This document shows, in pieces, positions 9,371 to 19,581 of a stretch of 32,672 bases of DNA; position 1 is the stretch's first letter, and each line of letters opens with the position of its first letter. The stretch is from Candidatus Gastranaerophilales bacterium. GTDB taxonomy: Bacteria; Cyanobacteriota; Vampirovibrionia; Gastranaerophilales; Gastranaerophilaceae. The notes beneath the pieces were generated by a model. That model ran no database searches. It was given only the letters and a program-made list of their open reading frames with translations, and had not been told where the DNA came from. The stretch lies in the NCBI GenBank assembly GCA_947626325.1, contig CANQRT010000004.1:1-32672 (forward strand). Direction: 5' to 3'. Made by a program: the position numbers and the translations under genes.

Positions 9371-10816
9371 TTATACTCTGCCGTAGATATCTTTCAGGCG
9401 CACTATATCATTTTCATCCAAAATATCGCCTTGTTGAACTTCTATTATTTTTAATTGTTCGTCTGACTCATTTTGAAGCGAATGGATTTCTTCTACGCCT
9501 ATATCAATACTGTTTCCCTGTTCTAAAGTATATGTTTTATCCCCTTTTATAACAGTTGCCTGCCCTTCAAGCACAACCCAGTGTTCACTTCTATGATGAT
9601 GTAGTTGAAGACTTAATTTCGCTTTTGGATTAACTATTATACATTTTGTTAAAAACCCGCTTCCTTCTTCAAGTACGCTATAGCACCCCCATGGTCTATA
9701 TACGGTTTTATGAATTTCTTTTGCTGTTGTATTTTTACCGTTTAATTTTTTGTATAAATTTTTTACTCCGTCAGTATTTTTTGCAGAGCAGATTAGTACA
9801 GCATCTTCTGTTTCGACAACTGCAGTATCTTCCAACCCTAATGTTGCTATTAGTTTTGATGTAGAATATACTAAAGAATTCTTTGAATTAATATCAATTA
9901 CGTTACCTGTTATATAATTTCCGTTTTTATCTTTATCTGATATTTCATAAATTGAATCCCATGAGCCTATATCTTTCCAGCTGGTTTCAAACGGAATTAT
10001 TGCCATTTTTTTTGTTTTTTCCATTAATGCATAATCTATTGAAATATCAGTCATTTGCTCGTATTGATTTAAAGATATAGCTGGGATAGAGGTGGTTATT
10101 TTTTCACTTTCAGCTATTTTAAATATATCTTTAGCATAACGCTTCATTTCTTCAATATATGTTTCAACACTGAACATATAAATTCCAGTATTAACGTACA
10201 ATTTACCTTTTAATTTTTCTTTATCAGCCTTTTTGTTGGGCTTTTCTTTAAAAGTCGTTACCTTTAAAGCTTCAGGTACTATTTCATTTATTTTAGGATT
10301 TTTCCTTGCTTTTATATATCCAAAGTTCTCATCTATTTTATCGGTAAGCTGAGGAAAAGCTACTATATAGCCTGCTTGTGCAAGTTTTATTCCTTTTTCT
10401 ATTATATTTGCAAATTCTATTCGGTTTGGTATTATGTGGTCAGAGGGTACTGATAAAACTATTGCTGATTTGTTGTTTATTAATCCTGCATTGTTTTCAA
10501 TATATTTAACAGCTATGGTTAAAGCAGGTGCTGTATTTTTAATTATTGGTTCAGTTATAACTTTATAGTCTGATTTACGGCAGAATTTTTCCTTTAATAC
10601 TTTTAATTGTTCTTTAATAGCGCTAACGTGTTTTACATTTGTAGATGTTATTATATTCTTGTCGTCGCAAATTGTTGCAAGCCTTAAAAATGTTTTTTGG
10701 AAAAGAGTATATTCATCATTAATTTTAAAAAGCTGTTTAGGATATGTCGCTCTTGATAGCGGCCATAATCTGCTTCCAGCTCCTCCTGCTAATATTACCG
10801 AATATAATTCAACCAT
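9371..10816 (-). CDS. Mannose-1-phosphate guanylyltransferase / mannose-6-phosphate isomerase
   Basis: VILAGGAGSRLWPLSRATYPKQLFK, VPSDHII, FKEKP, C-terminal cupin RPWGCYSVLEEG...LQLHHHRSEHWVVLEG. ATG at 10816 with GAGG SD preferred over the TTG at 10843. Confidence 0.94.
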   Translation of the reverse strand: MVELYSVILAGGAGSRLWPLSRATYPKQLFKINDEYTLFQKTFLRLATICDDKNIITSTNVKHVSAIKEQLKVLKEKFCRKSDYKVITEPIIKNTAPALTIAVKYIENNAGLINNKSAIVLSVPSDHIIPNRIEFANIIEKGIKLAQAGYIVAFPQLTDKIDENFGYIKARKNPKINEIVPEALKVTTFKEKPNKKADKEKLKGKLYVNTGIYMFSVETYIEEMKRYAKDIFKIAESEKITTSIPAISLNQYEQMTDISIDYALMEKTKKMAIIPFETSWKDIGSWDSIYEISDKDKNGNYITGNVIDINSKNSLVYSTSKLIATLGLEDTAVVETEDAVLICSAKNTDGVKNLYKKLNGKNTTAKEIHKTVYRPWGCYSVLEEGSGFLTKCIIVNPKAKLSLQLHHHRSEHWVVLEGQATVIKGDKTYTLEQGNSIDIGVEEIHSLQNESDEQLKIIEVQQGDILDENDIVRLKDIYGRV

Positions 10817-10883
10817 AACTATCCTCTTTTTGTTATTATACAATAAACTTTTATATTATTGAAATTCTTTGCCAATCTTAATG

Positions 10884-10889
10884 TATAAT
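10884..10889 (+). promoter_or_regulatory. Candidate -10 box for a leaderless anmK transcript
   Basis: TATAAT exactly 6 nt upstream of the ATG at 10896; no SD; TTGAAA at 10859 (19-nt spacer). Confidence 0.45.
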
Positions 10890-10895
10890 TAAATT

Positions 10896-12023
10896 ATGAA
10901 AAATTATAAAAATATAATTTCTTTAATGTCTGGTACTTCTATAGATGCTATAGATGCCTGTTTAGTTAGAATATATAATGATTTAACTTTTAAAGTTATT
11001 GATTTTTATTCTCTTAGCTACAGTGAAAATATAAAAAAGAAGTTATTTGAACTAGCGAATGGTAAAGGGTGCGTATCAGATGTTTGTTATATGAATTTTG
11101 TTGTAGGTGAGTTATTTGCTAAATGCGCGAATTTACTTATAGAAAAAGCAAAAATAAAAAAAGAAGATATTGATTTTATTTCATCACACGGACAAACAGT
11201 TTGTCATTTGCCAGAAAAGCAGGAAATTGACTCTGTAAAAATAAGTTCAACCCTGCAAATAGGTGATATCTCAGTAATTTCACAAAAAACAGGTATTTTA
11301 ACAATTGGTGATTACAGACCAAAGGATATTTCTGCTGGCGGTCAAGGAGCACCTTTAGTTCCGTTTGCAGACAAGATTATATTTCCGCGCGGAAAAAATC
11401 GTTTAATACAAAATATTGGCGGAATTTCAAATGTTACTGTTTTATCGCAGGATTGTGAGATTTTTGCATTTGATAATGGTGCAGGGAACATGTTGATTGA
11501 TTACTTTATGAATAAGTTGTTCAATAAACCTTATGATAAAAACGGAGAAACTGCACAAAAAGGAAATGTTGATTTTAATTGGTTAAATAAACTTTTAAAA
11601 GAACCTTATTACAAGCTAGAACCTCCAAAATCTACAGGTAGAGAACTATTTAATTCGGATTATGCAGAAAAAATATACAAAAGCGCCCCTGCCTCAAAAT
11701 ATGATGTAATTGCAACAATTACATATTTAACTGCAAAAACCATAGCTCAATCGTATATTGATTTTATTTTTCCAAAAACAAAAATTGATGAAGTGGTTTT
11801 AGGCGGAGGCGGAGCCTATAATTTGGTAATAAAAAATTATTTAGCAGAATTACTGCCTGATATAGTAATAAAAACTCATGAGGATTATTCCATTCCGAAT
11901 AAACTTAAGGAATGTATTGCTTTTGCATATTTAGGTTACTTTGCATTTAATAAACAGACAAATAACATTCCCTCCTGCACTGGAGCAGATGAGAATGTTA
12001 TAATGGGTAAATTTTCTTATTGA
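10896..12023 (+). CDS. anmK: Anhydro-N-acetylmuramic acid kinase
   Basis: LMSGTSIDAIDACLV, SSHGQTVCHLPE, STLQIGDISVIS, DYRPKDISAGGQGAPLVPFAD, NIGGISNVT, DNGAGNMLID, STGRELFN. Confidence 0.96.
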   Translation: MKNYKNIISLMSGTSIDAIDACLVRIYNDLTFKVIDFYSLSYSENIKKKLFELANGKGCVSDVCYMNFVVGELFAKCANLLIEKAKIKKEDIDFISSHGQTVCHLPEKQEIDSVKISSTLQIGDISVISQKTGILTIGDYRPKDISAGGQGAPLVPFADKIIFPRGKNRLIQNIGGISNVTVLSQDCEIFAFDNGAGNMLIDYFMNKLFNKPYDKNGETAQKGNVDFNWLNKLLKEPYYKLEPPKSTGRELFNSDYAEKIYKSAPASKYDVIATITYLTAKTIAQSYIDFIFPKTKIDEVVLGGGGAYNLVIKNYLAELLPDIVIKTHEDYSIPNKLKECIAFAYLGYFAFNKQTNNIPSCTGADENVIMGKFSY

Positions 12024-12818
12024 TTATAAAATATTATCAAGTCCGTAAATAAAGTCATTATTGTTAAATACATGCCTTGCTGCAAGCAAAACGCCTGCCA
12101 TATAGCATGATCTATCCATAGTATCATGTTTAATTGTAAATATTTGCCCGTCTGCACCAAAAATAACTTCCTGTGAGGCAATATATCCTGGCATTCTTAC
12201 AGAGTGAATATGAATATTAGCGCTTGCTGTTCCGCCTCGTGAACCTTTTATTAACTCTGTTTCATTGCAATTGCCTGTTGTAAAATTGCTATTTGCTTCT
12301 GCCATTAATTGAGCTGTTTTTACTGCAGTACCAGAAGGTGCATCTTTTTTTTGATTGTGGTGTAGTTCTATTATTTCAGCATTATTAAAATATTTTGCAG
12401 CCTGTTTAGCGAACATCATTAATAATACCGCACCTGTTGAGAAATTTGGTGCAATAAGACAGCCTGTTTGAGTCTTTTTTGAAAGCTCTTGTAAATCCTT
12501 TATATTATCTTCACTTAATCCTGTTGTGCCTATAACTGATTTTACATTTAAATTCATATAAGTTTTAACGTGTTCAAATATGCCGTTTGGCTGAGTAAAA
12601 TCAATAACAACATCAGGTTTGTTTGTTTTTAGTGTCTTTTCTATGTCCTCTTGTATTAAAACTCCGCAATTTTTGCCTGATGCAGCAAAGCCTGCATCTG
12701 TTCCTGTTCCAACAACGTCAATTGCACAGACAAGCTCCATATCCTCTGCATTAAGTACTGATTTTACAACCTGCTTGCCCATTTTACCGAGCGCTCCAAT
12801 AACTCCTATTTTTATCAT
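12024..12818 (-). CDS. dapB: 4-hydroxy-tetrahydrodipicolinate reductase
   Basis: GVIGALGKMGKQVV, VIDFTQPNGIFEHV, GTTGLSEDNI, APNFSTGAVLLM, ELHHNQKKDAPSGTAV; SD AGGAAG. Confidence 0.96.
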   Translation of the reverse strand: MIKIGVIGALGKMGKQVVKSVLNAEDMELVCAIDVVGTGTDAGFAASGKNCGVLIQEDIEKTLKTNKPDVVIDFTQPNGIFEHVKTYMNLNVKSVIGTTGLSEDNIKDLQELSKKTQTGCLIAPNFSTGAVLLMMFAKQAAKYFNNAEIIELHHNQKKDAPSGTAVKTAQLMAEANSNFTTGNCNETELIKGSRGGTASANIHIHSVRMPGYIASQEVIFGADGQIFTIKHDTMDRSCYMAGVLLAARHVFNNNDFIYGLDNIL

Positions 12819-12981
12819 TTTTCTTCCTCATAAATAATTTTAACTGTAGTTATGATAACTGAAAAATTAGTTCAAAGGCAGAATATGTTAATAAATGTAT
12901 ATATGTAAAAAAAATTATTGCAGTAAATAGGAAAATATGTTAGCATAAAATATGTAAAATTAATTGAGAGGATGTGGAAGT

Positions 12982-13209
12982 ATGCACAACTATTTGAAAG
13001 TTGATATTGAAAAATTGGAAAATGATGTTCACGCAATCGGAAATGAGCTTACTTTAGCTCAAACATTAGTTAATTTTTTAGAATGCTCGTTAAACGGTGA
13101 TTTTGACCTTGATAATGCTGATAACTCAAATTTGGTTATACTTCAAAAAAGATTGCTTAAAAACATAATTAATAAATATGATAGGTTAGAAAATACTCTT
13201 AACTTTTAG
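12982..13209 (+). CDS. Small hypothetical protein (75 aa)
   Basis: ORF with GAGAGG upstream of ATG at 12982 (MHNYLKVDIEKLENDVHAIGNELTLAQ...); the ORF-track start at 12964 is an in-frame TTG. Confidence 0.55.
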   Translation: MHNYLKVDIEKLENDVHAIGNELTLAQTLVNFLECSLNGDFDLDNADNSNLVILQKRLLKNIINKYDRLENTLNF

Positions 13210-13268
13210 TTAACTTGTTGATTTTTTAGCTTAAATTTATTAATATCTTTTATATTGGAGGTTAAATT

Positions 13269-13526
13269 ATGCCGCAGCCTTTTACACAGGGTAATCAAAT
13301 AAAAAAACGTACTTCGGTATTGGTATTCCTAAAAGGAACTACAGCTCCTTTGGTTTTGTATGTTGAAAATCCGCTGGAGTTGTATGAGGAACTCTTGCAA
13401 GTGCTTAGGTTAAATTCCCCGACAGCTAAATTAATTGAAAAAAATACTATTGGCCCTGTTAAAAGAGTCTGCATTCAATCAACTTCAATATGCGCAGTTG
13501 CTCTGCAAGATGAACAGTATATGTAG
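13269..13526 (+). CDS. Small hypothetical protein (85 aa)
   Basis: SD TGGAGG upstream of ATG; MPQPFTQGNQIKKRTSVLVFLKGTTAPLVLYVENPLELYEELLQ... Confidence 0.6.
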   Translation: MPQPFTQGNQIKKRTSVLVFLKGTTAPLVLYVENPLELYEELLQVLRLNSPTAKLIEKNTIGPVKRVCIQSTSICAVALQDEQYM

Positions 13527-13527
13527 T

Positions 13528-14193
13528 TTATTTCATATCAATTAATATTTTTACTGTGCTTTTTAAAAGTTTTACAGCCCATATTAATATGAACACTGCA
13601 CCTAAAATTCCTGTTAGTGCATCTAAATGTATGCAGTTAAAATATTTGCCTAAAACAAGTGCTATTATTGTTAATATTGATATTAAAACATCTGATAAAA
13701 TATGATAATATGCTGCTTTATAGTTATAGTCTTTTGACTCACTTATATTAGTGCTGTCATGGTGATGATGAAGGTGTAATTTTCCTTCCATTACAGCTAC
13801 GCAGATATAATTTATAATGAGCGCAAATATTGAGGCATATATTGCTTCTGTAAACAATATTTCAGCAGGATTAAAAAATCTTTGAACTGACTCATATACA
13901 ATGCCAAGTGCTGTTATTCCTAAAAATACAGCTGAAGTATATCCTGCCAGCACTCCGATTTTATATGTCCCGTTAATAAATAATGCGGAGTCTTTGAATT
14001 TTCTGGCAATAATGTATGCTGCATAAGTTAATCCTAAGGTAAGAACATGCACGCTCATGTGATAGCCTTCAGCAAGCAGTGACATTGATTTTGTTATATA
14101 TCCAAATGCAATTTCGCCAATCATTGCGATTATTGTAAATATAATGACGGTTAGCATTCGTTTTTCATTTTGTATTTGTGTATTTTCTTCCAT
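13528..14193 (-). CDS. Cation diffusion facilitator family transporter (no C-terminal cytoplasmic domain)
   Basis: TM core with MSLLAEGYHMSVHVLTL and YYHILSDVLISI metal-site motifs and His-rich loop HLHHHHD; ends after the last TM. ATG at 14193 preferred over the TTG at 14208. Confidence 0.82.
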   Translation of the reverse strand: MEENTQIQNEKRMLTVIIFTIIAMIGEIAFGYITKSMSLLAEGYHMSVHVLTLGLTYAAYIIARKFKDSALFINGTYKIGVLAGYTSAVFLGITALGIVYESVQRFFNPAEILFTEAIYASIFALIINYICVAVMEGKLHLHHHHDSTNISESKDYNYKAAYYHILSDVLISILTIIALVLGKYFNCIHLDALTGILGAVFILIWAVKLLKSTVKILIDMK

Positions 14194-14194
14194 A

Positions 14195-14926
14195 TTACCT
14201 TTTTTCAACCAATTTCTTAAATGAATTTAAATCCTCTATTGTATCAATACCTATTGAATTATATTCTACCACAGCAGTTTTAATTTTCATTCCATTATAT
14301 AAAGCTCTTAACTGTTCTAAACTTTCAGCACGTTCAATTTCTGGCTGGGGGTATTTTGTCATTTTAAATAGTGACTCTCGTTTATATCCATATATTCCTA
14401 TATGCTTATAAAATTCAGCTATACCAAAATTTCGTTCATAAGGAATTTTTGACCTTGAAAAATAAAGAGCGTATCCGTTTTTGTCGGTTACACATTTTAC
14501 CATATTGGGGTCATCTAAGTCTTCACTTTTTCCGATTTTTGACAGCAGGGTTGAAATATCTGCTTCATTATCATCTTTAATTAATTTTATAACTGTTTCA
14601 ACACATTCAGGATTTATCATAGGTTCATCACCTTGAAGATTTATAATATATGAAATTTCAGGGTATTTTTCCGCTACTTCAACAATTCTGTCGCTTCCGC
14701 ATTTGTGTTCGGTCGATGTCATTTCAACTTCTGCGCCGAAACCTTTTGCACATTCATATATTTCTTCATTATCTGTTGCGATTATAACCATGTCAGCAGA
14801 TTTTACTTCTTTTGCTCTTTCCCATACCCACTCAATTATAGGTTTATCACATACTTTAATTAATGGCTTTCCCTGCAGTCTTTTTGAATTATATCTCGCA
14901 GGTATTATTATTGCGGTTTTACTCAT
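14195..14926 (-). CDS. kdsB: 3-deoxy-manno-octulosonate cytidylyltransferase
   Basis: IIPARYNSKRLQGKPL, WVWERAK, ATDNEEI, SGSDRI-like CGSDRIVEVAEK, NLQGDEPMI, YFSRSKIPYER, HIGIYGYK. Confidence 0.96.
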   Translation of the reverse strand: MSKTAIIIPARYNSKRLQGKPLIKVCDKPIIEWVWERAKEVKSADMVIIATDNEEIYECAKGFGAEVEMTSTEHKCGSDRIVEVAEKYPEISYIINLQGDEPMINPECVETVIKLIKDDNEADISTLLSKIGKSEDLDDPNMVKCVTDKNGYALYFSRSKIPYERNFGIAEFYKHIGIYGYKRESLFKMTKYPQPEIERAESLEQLRALYNGMKIKTAVVEYNSIGIDTIEDLNSFKKLVEKR

Positions 14927-15847
14927 TTAATCCTCCTTTTGAACAACATAAGCAAGCCATTCTTTTTGCTTCATTTCTTCTAACTGTTTTAAGCCGTTTA
15001 ATTTTACAGCATTGATTACTACTTCTTCCTTACCCTCTAATATTCCGCTTAAAACTATTTTTCCGCCCGTTTTTGTAATGCGTTTTAACTCACCCATTAT
15101 TTCGGCTAAGACATTATGCAGTATATTTGCAAATACAAAATCATATTTATTACTTTTAAGTACGTCAGCAGAGGCGGTTTGAAAATTAATATTTTCTTTA
15201 TTAATTTGTGCATTAATTTTAGCAGTTTCAACTGCTGTTTCATCAGTATCTACACAGTCAGCAAAAGAGGCTCCAAGCTTTTTAGCACAAATGCCAAGTA
15301 TTCCTGAGCCGCATCCGATATCTGCAACTACAGCGTTTTGAGGCATATATTTTTCGCAAGCTGATACACATAACTGCGTTGTTGCATGGGTGCCTGTTCC
15401 AAAAGCATTACCAGGATCAAGTGTTACTTTTATTTCATTTTGTTTTGGCTCATAACTCTCCCAGCTTGGGCATATTACTATATGACTTGATATCTTTGAC
15501 GGTTTCCAGTGTTCTTTCCACTTTTTTGACCAATCTGTAATTTCCTGCTTTTTAATGCTAATATCCCAGCTGCCTATATCAGAATTAAATATTTTTTTAT
15601 CTATTATATCTTGACGTTTAACCTTAAAAAACTGCTTTAATTCTTCTAAATCCAGCACATCAGCAACTATATATGCTTTTATAGTTCCCTCTGTAGAGCT
15701 TACAAGTTCAAGGTTTTTGTATGTTTCTTCTGCTGTAACTATTCCTTCGCAGTCAAACTCTGACTGCACTATGTCGCAGACTATATCCGAACATATCGGA
15801 TTGATTTGAATACATACTTCCCAATATGTTTTATCAATTACTGACAA
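14927..15847 (-). CDS. prmA: Ribosomal protein L11 methyltransferase
   Basis: W-KKWKEHWKPSKI, LDPGNAFGTGTHATTQLC, VADIGCGSGILGI, FANILHNVL, SGILEGKEE. Confidence 0.94.
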   Translation of the reverse strand: MSVIDKTYWEVCIQINPICSDIVCDIVQSEFDCEGIVTAEETYKNLELVSSTEGTIKAYIVADVLDLEELKQFFKVKRQDIIDKKIFNSDIGSWDISIKKQEITDWSKKWKEHWKPSKISSHIVICPSWESYEPKQNEIKVTLDPGNAFGTGTHATTQLCVSACEKYMPQNAVVADIGCGSGILGICAKKLGASFADCVDTDETAVETAKINAQINKENINFQTASADVLKSNKYDFVFANILHNVLAEIMGELKRITKTGGKIVLSGILEGKEEVVINAVKLNGLKQLEEMKQKEWLAYVVQKED

Positions 15848-16788
15848 AATACACCCATTTTTCTGAATTTATTATATCTTTCTTCTCTGAGTTTATCTGA
15901 TTTTAACGGTTTTAGTTCATTTATTGCATTCATAACGGTTTCTTTTAATGCTTTCGCAGAAGCTTCATAATCGCAATGAGCACCGCCTAAAGGTTCTTTG
16001 ATTATTCCGTCAATTATTTCGAGTTTTAATAAATCTTCGCTTGTTATTTTAAGTGCCTCAGCGGCAACATCTGCTTTTGAAGCGTCACGCCATAATATTG
16101 AAGCACAGCCCTCGGGTGAAATTACAGTATAATATGAATGTTCAAGCATATAAACTCTATCTGAAACAGCTAAGCCTAAAGCTCCGCCCGAACAACCCTC
16201 ACCTGTAATTACTGCAATAATTGGAACATTTAATTTTGCCATTTCTCTTAAATTAACAGCAATAGCAGTTCCTTGTGCGGTTTCTTCAGCTTTCATGCCA
16301 GGGTATGCCCCAGGAGTATCAATTAAAGTAATAATCGGCATATTAAATTTATTTGCATGGTTAAATAACCTTAGAGCCTTTCTATATCCTTGCGGTTGAG
16401 GCATTCCAAAGTTATATACAAGATTTTCTTTTGTAGTTTTACCTTTTTGAGTGCCGATTAACATTACACTTTGACCGTCAATTTTTGCAATTCCGCCTAT
16501 TATTGCTCTATCATCTGTGCCTTCTCTATCGCCGTGCATTTCTATAAAATCGGTCGTTATTATTTTCACGTAATCTAAAAAGGTAGGTCTATCTGCATGG
16601 CGGGCTATCTGCAATCTTTGAGACGGGGTTAAATTTGCATATAACTCTTTTTTATATTCCATTGCCTGCTGTTCAAATGTATTTATTTGTTCTGATACGT
16701 CCATGCCTGATGACTCACTTATTTCTTTTAATTCTTTTATCTTTTCTTCTATTTCATATAAAGGTTTTTCAAATTCTAAAACAGTCAT
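15838..16788 (-). CDS. accA: Acetyl-CoA carboxylase carboxyltransferase subunit alpha
   Basis: RPTFLDYVKII, MHGDREGTDDRAIIGGIA, GTQKGK, NFGMPQPQGYRKALRL, DTPGAYPGMKAEETAQGTAIA, GEGCSGGALGLAVSDRV. Confidence 0.97.
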   Translation of the reverse strand: MTVLEFEKPLYEIEEKIKELKEISESSGMDVSEQINTFEQQAMEYKKELYANLTPSQRLQIARHADRPTFLDYVKIITTDFIEMHGDREGTDDRAIIGGIAKIDGQSVMLIGTQKGKTTKENLVYNFGMPQPQGYRKALRLFNHANKFNMPIITLIDTPGAYPGMKAEETAQGTAIAVNLREMAKLNVPIIAVITGEGCSGGALGLAVSDRVYMLEHSYYTVISPEGCASILWRDASKADVAAEALKITSEDLLKLEIIDGIIKEPLGGAHCDYEASAKALKETVMNAINELKPLKSDKLREERYNKFRKMGVFCQ

Positions 16789-16798
16789 TAATCTTCTC

Positions 16799-17662
16799 CT
16801 ACTTCTTATGCAGATTTATGAGTTTTGCTATTGTCTGCTTTAATTCGGCTCTTGATGAAATCATATCAATTTGTCCGTATTTCATTAAATAATTTGCTGT
16901 TTGGAAATCAGCAGGAAGGCTTTGTCTTATTGTCTGCTCTATTACTCTGCGACCTGCAAATCCAATTCTTGCATCTTGTTCAGCAATGATTATATCGCCT
17001 AATGTTGCAAAACTTGCGGTTACTCCGCCAAATGTAGGCTCTGTTAAGACTGTAATATATAATAACCCTGCTTCATTTAGTTTTGCAACTGCACAACTAG
17101 TCTTAGCCATTTGCATTAAACTTAATATGCTTTCCTGCATTCTTGCTCCGCCAGAGGCTGTTACTGCAAGCATTGGAATTTTGCGTTTTAAGGCTTCTTC
17201 CATTGCAAGGGTGACTTTTTCGCCGACTACACTGCCCATAGAACCGCCCATAAAATCAAAGTCCATTATGGCTGCCGATACAAGGTTGCCTTCTATCTTA
17301 CCAACTCCTGCTATTACAGCTTCATTCATATTTGTTTTTGCTTTTGCAAGAGCTATTCTCTTTTTATATGGTTCTGTATCTGTAAACTCTAATGGGTCTG
17401 CAGTTGTGATATTTCCAAATAATTCTTCAAAGCTTCCTTCATCAAAAAGCTGATTTATTCTTGTTCTTGCATTTATTCTGAAATGATATCCGCACTTTGG
17501 ACAGACATCTAAGTTTTCCTCTACTTCTTTTTTAAGTAATTGTGAATTACAATTATAACATTTTACCCATAATTTCCCTATGCTGTCATCAATTTGAGTT
17601 TCTTGTGCACGGCGGGCAATTTGCATTTCTTTTCTTTGCTCGAACCAATCCTTTACTGTCAT
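16799..17662 (-). CDS. accD: Acetyl-CoA carboxylase carboxyltransferase subunit beta
   Basis: Zn finger WVKCYNCNSQLLKKEVEENLDVCPKCGYHF; MDFDFMGGSMGSVVGEK; ASGGARMQESILSLMQMAKT; GVTASFATLGDI. Confidence 0.97.
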   Translation of the reverse strand: MTVKDWFEQRKEMQIARRAQETQIDDSIGKLWVKCYNCNSQLLKKEVEENLDVCPKCGYHFRINARTRINQLFDEGSFEELFGNITTADPLEFTDTEPYKKRIALAKAKTNMNEAVIAGVGKIEGNLVSAAIMDFDFMGGSMGSVVGEKVTLAMEEALKRKIPMLAVTASGGARMQESILSLMQMAKTSCAVAKLNEAGLLYITVLTEPTFGGVTASFATLGDIIIAEQDARIGFAGRRVIEQTIRQSLPADFQTANYLMKYGQIDMISSRAELKQTIAKLINLHKK

Positions 17663-17748
17663 AAAAGACTTCCTCCGCTAATCTACTTATTTATTATACA
17701 TCAAATTTTCTATTGGAATATATTATACAACCGTTTATGTTTCTTTTT

Positions 17749-19512
17749 TTACATTCTTTCTGGTGCGCTTACAGCTATTATATCCATTGCAGATTTTAAT
17801 ATTATTGTTACAGCTTTTACTATTGCAAGCCTTGCTGTCATTAATGATTTATCCTCAACAAGCACTTTTGAAAATGTGTAAAACTGATGAAAACTTGAAG
17901 CAAGCTCTTGTAAATATTTTGTTAAAAGGTAAGGACTTCTGTGTTTTGCAGAATTTTGAACCACAGATTTATATTCCTCTAGTTTTAAGATTAATTTTTT
18001 TGTTGTTTCTTTTGATTTTTCGTCGCTTTCATTCCAAATTATATTAAAATCTTCGCTTTTTAAGTTGTTAAATTTGGTTTCAATACTTTGTGCTGATTGA
18101 ACTTCATTATTTATTATGTCATATTTTTCGCTTATTGCGTGTCTTAAAATCGAGCAAGCGCGGGCATGTGCATATTGAACGTAGAAAACGGGATTTTCAT
18201 CTGTTTTAGATTTCGCTAAATCAATATCAAAATCTAAAGTAGTATCAATACTTCTCATTATCATCCAATACCTTGTAGCATCAACGCCTACATCTTCTAT
18301 AAGTTCATCAAGAGTAATCATCTTAGTGCGTTTGCCCATTCTAACCTGTTCACCGTTCATAACAAGATTTACAAGCTGTCCCAGTAAGACCTCCAATGAG
18401 TTTGGATTATACCCTAATACTTCAATAGAAGCACGCATTCTTGGTATATAGCCGTGGTGGTCTGCTCCCCAGATATTTAATAATGTATCAAATCCTCTTT
18501 GCAGTTTATTATAGTGATATGCAATATCTGCAGTTAAATATGTATAAGCTCCGTCGGATTTTTTTATTACCCTATCTTGATCATCCCCGTATTTAGATGA
18601 CGCAAACCATAATGCTCCGTCTTTTTCATACAAGACGCCTAATTTATCAAGTTTTTCAATACACTCTTTTACTTGTCCGCTTTCATGCAAAGTTAATTCG
18701 CTGAAGTAATTGTCAAAATGAGTGTGGAAATTTTCAAGCAGTGCTTTTTGATTGCTTAACATTTTTAATCTTGCATATTTTGATAAATATTTTAAATTCT
18801 CGTCGTCGAAACTCCCTTTGTAGTCCGATTTTATTTTGTCTGCTTTTTCTTTTTCAGTTTGTATAAATTCTTTTGCTACGGGAATTAAATATTCTCCCGT
18901 ATAATAGTTTTTAGCTTCTTCTTCATCAGAAGGGAAATCAATATTAACGCCAAGCTCTTTTAATATCCTAATATATAAGGATTTTCCAAGTTTTTGTATT
19001 TGGCTTCCCGCATCATTTATGTAAAATTCCTGATATACATCATAACCTGAATATTTCATAACATTAGCTAAGGCGCTTCCCATAGCAGCCCATCTGCCAT
19101 GCCCGATATGAAACGGGCCTGTTGGGTTTGCGCTTACGTATTCAAGTATGACTTTTTGTCCGCCGCCTAAATTATTTTTTGCGTAATCGGATTTTTTTTC
19201 TAATACTTCGGTTAATATATTATTCAATAAAGTATTATGCAGTTTAAAATTGATAAATCCTGCAGTAACATTTATCTCAAATTCTTTTTTATTAATATTT
19301 TCGGCCAGTGTTTGTGCAATTTGAACAGGAGAAAGCCTTGCATATCTTGCAAGTGATGACACATTTACCGCGAAATCTCCAAACTCGGTATTTTTTGGAA
19401 CTTCACCTTGCAATGCCCATTCTTCACTGCCGTTCATTTGTCCGAGCAGTCCTTTTTTTGCGGTTTCTCTCACTGCCTGTTCTACGGTTTCCAAAAAATA
19501 CTCTTTTAACAT
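17749..19512 (-). CDS. argS: Arginyl-tRNA synthetase
   Basis: EYVSANPTGPFHIGHGRWAAMGS, INDAGSQI, WGADHHGYIPRM, MGKRTKMITLDELIEDVG, C-terminal DALR-like APERM. Confidence 0.97.
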   Translation of the reverse strand: MLKEYFLETVEQAVRETAKKGLLGQMNGSEEWALQGEVPKNTEFGDFAVNVSSLARYARLSPVQIAQTLAENINKKEFEINVTAGFINFKLHNTLLNNILTEVLEKKSDYAKNNLGGGQKVILEYVSANPTGPFHIGHGRWAAMGSALANVMKYSGYDVYQEFYINDAGSQIQKLGKSLYIRILKELGVNIDFPSDEEEAKNYYTGEYLIPVAKEFIQTEKEKADKIKSDYKGSFDDENLKYLSKYARLKMLSNQKALLENFHTHFDNYFSELTLHESGQVKECIEKLDKLGVLYEKDGALWFASSKYGDDQDRVIKKSDGAYTYLTADIAYHYNKLQRGFDTLLNIWGADHHGYIPRMRASIEVLGYNPNSLEVLLGQLVNLVMNGEQVRMGKRTKMITLDELIEDVGVDATRYWMIMRSIDTTLDFDIDLAKSKTDENPVFYVQYAHARACSILRHAISEKYDIINNEVQSAQSIETKFNNLKSEDFNIIWNESDEKSKETTKKLILKLEEYKSVVQNSAKHRSPYLLTKYLQELASSFHQFYTFSKVLVEDKSLMTARLAIVKAVTIILKSAMDIIAVSAPERM

Positions 19513-19581
19513 GTTTTTGCCTGCCTAATGTCTTTTACCTCATTAAATCATAGCAAAAACATGTTAATTTGTTTGAATTAA

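Noticed and set aside
11964-12000. Hairpin near the anmK 3' end (AACATTC-CTCC...GGAG...GAATGTT)
   Set aside because: Imperfect, inside coding sequence, and not followed by a convincing T-tract; insufficient for a terminator call.
16986-17453. 155-aa + strand ORF antisense to accD
   Set aside because: Fully inside a confidently identified conserved gene; no SD or family features; spurious antisense ORF.
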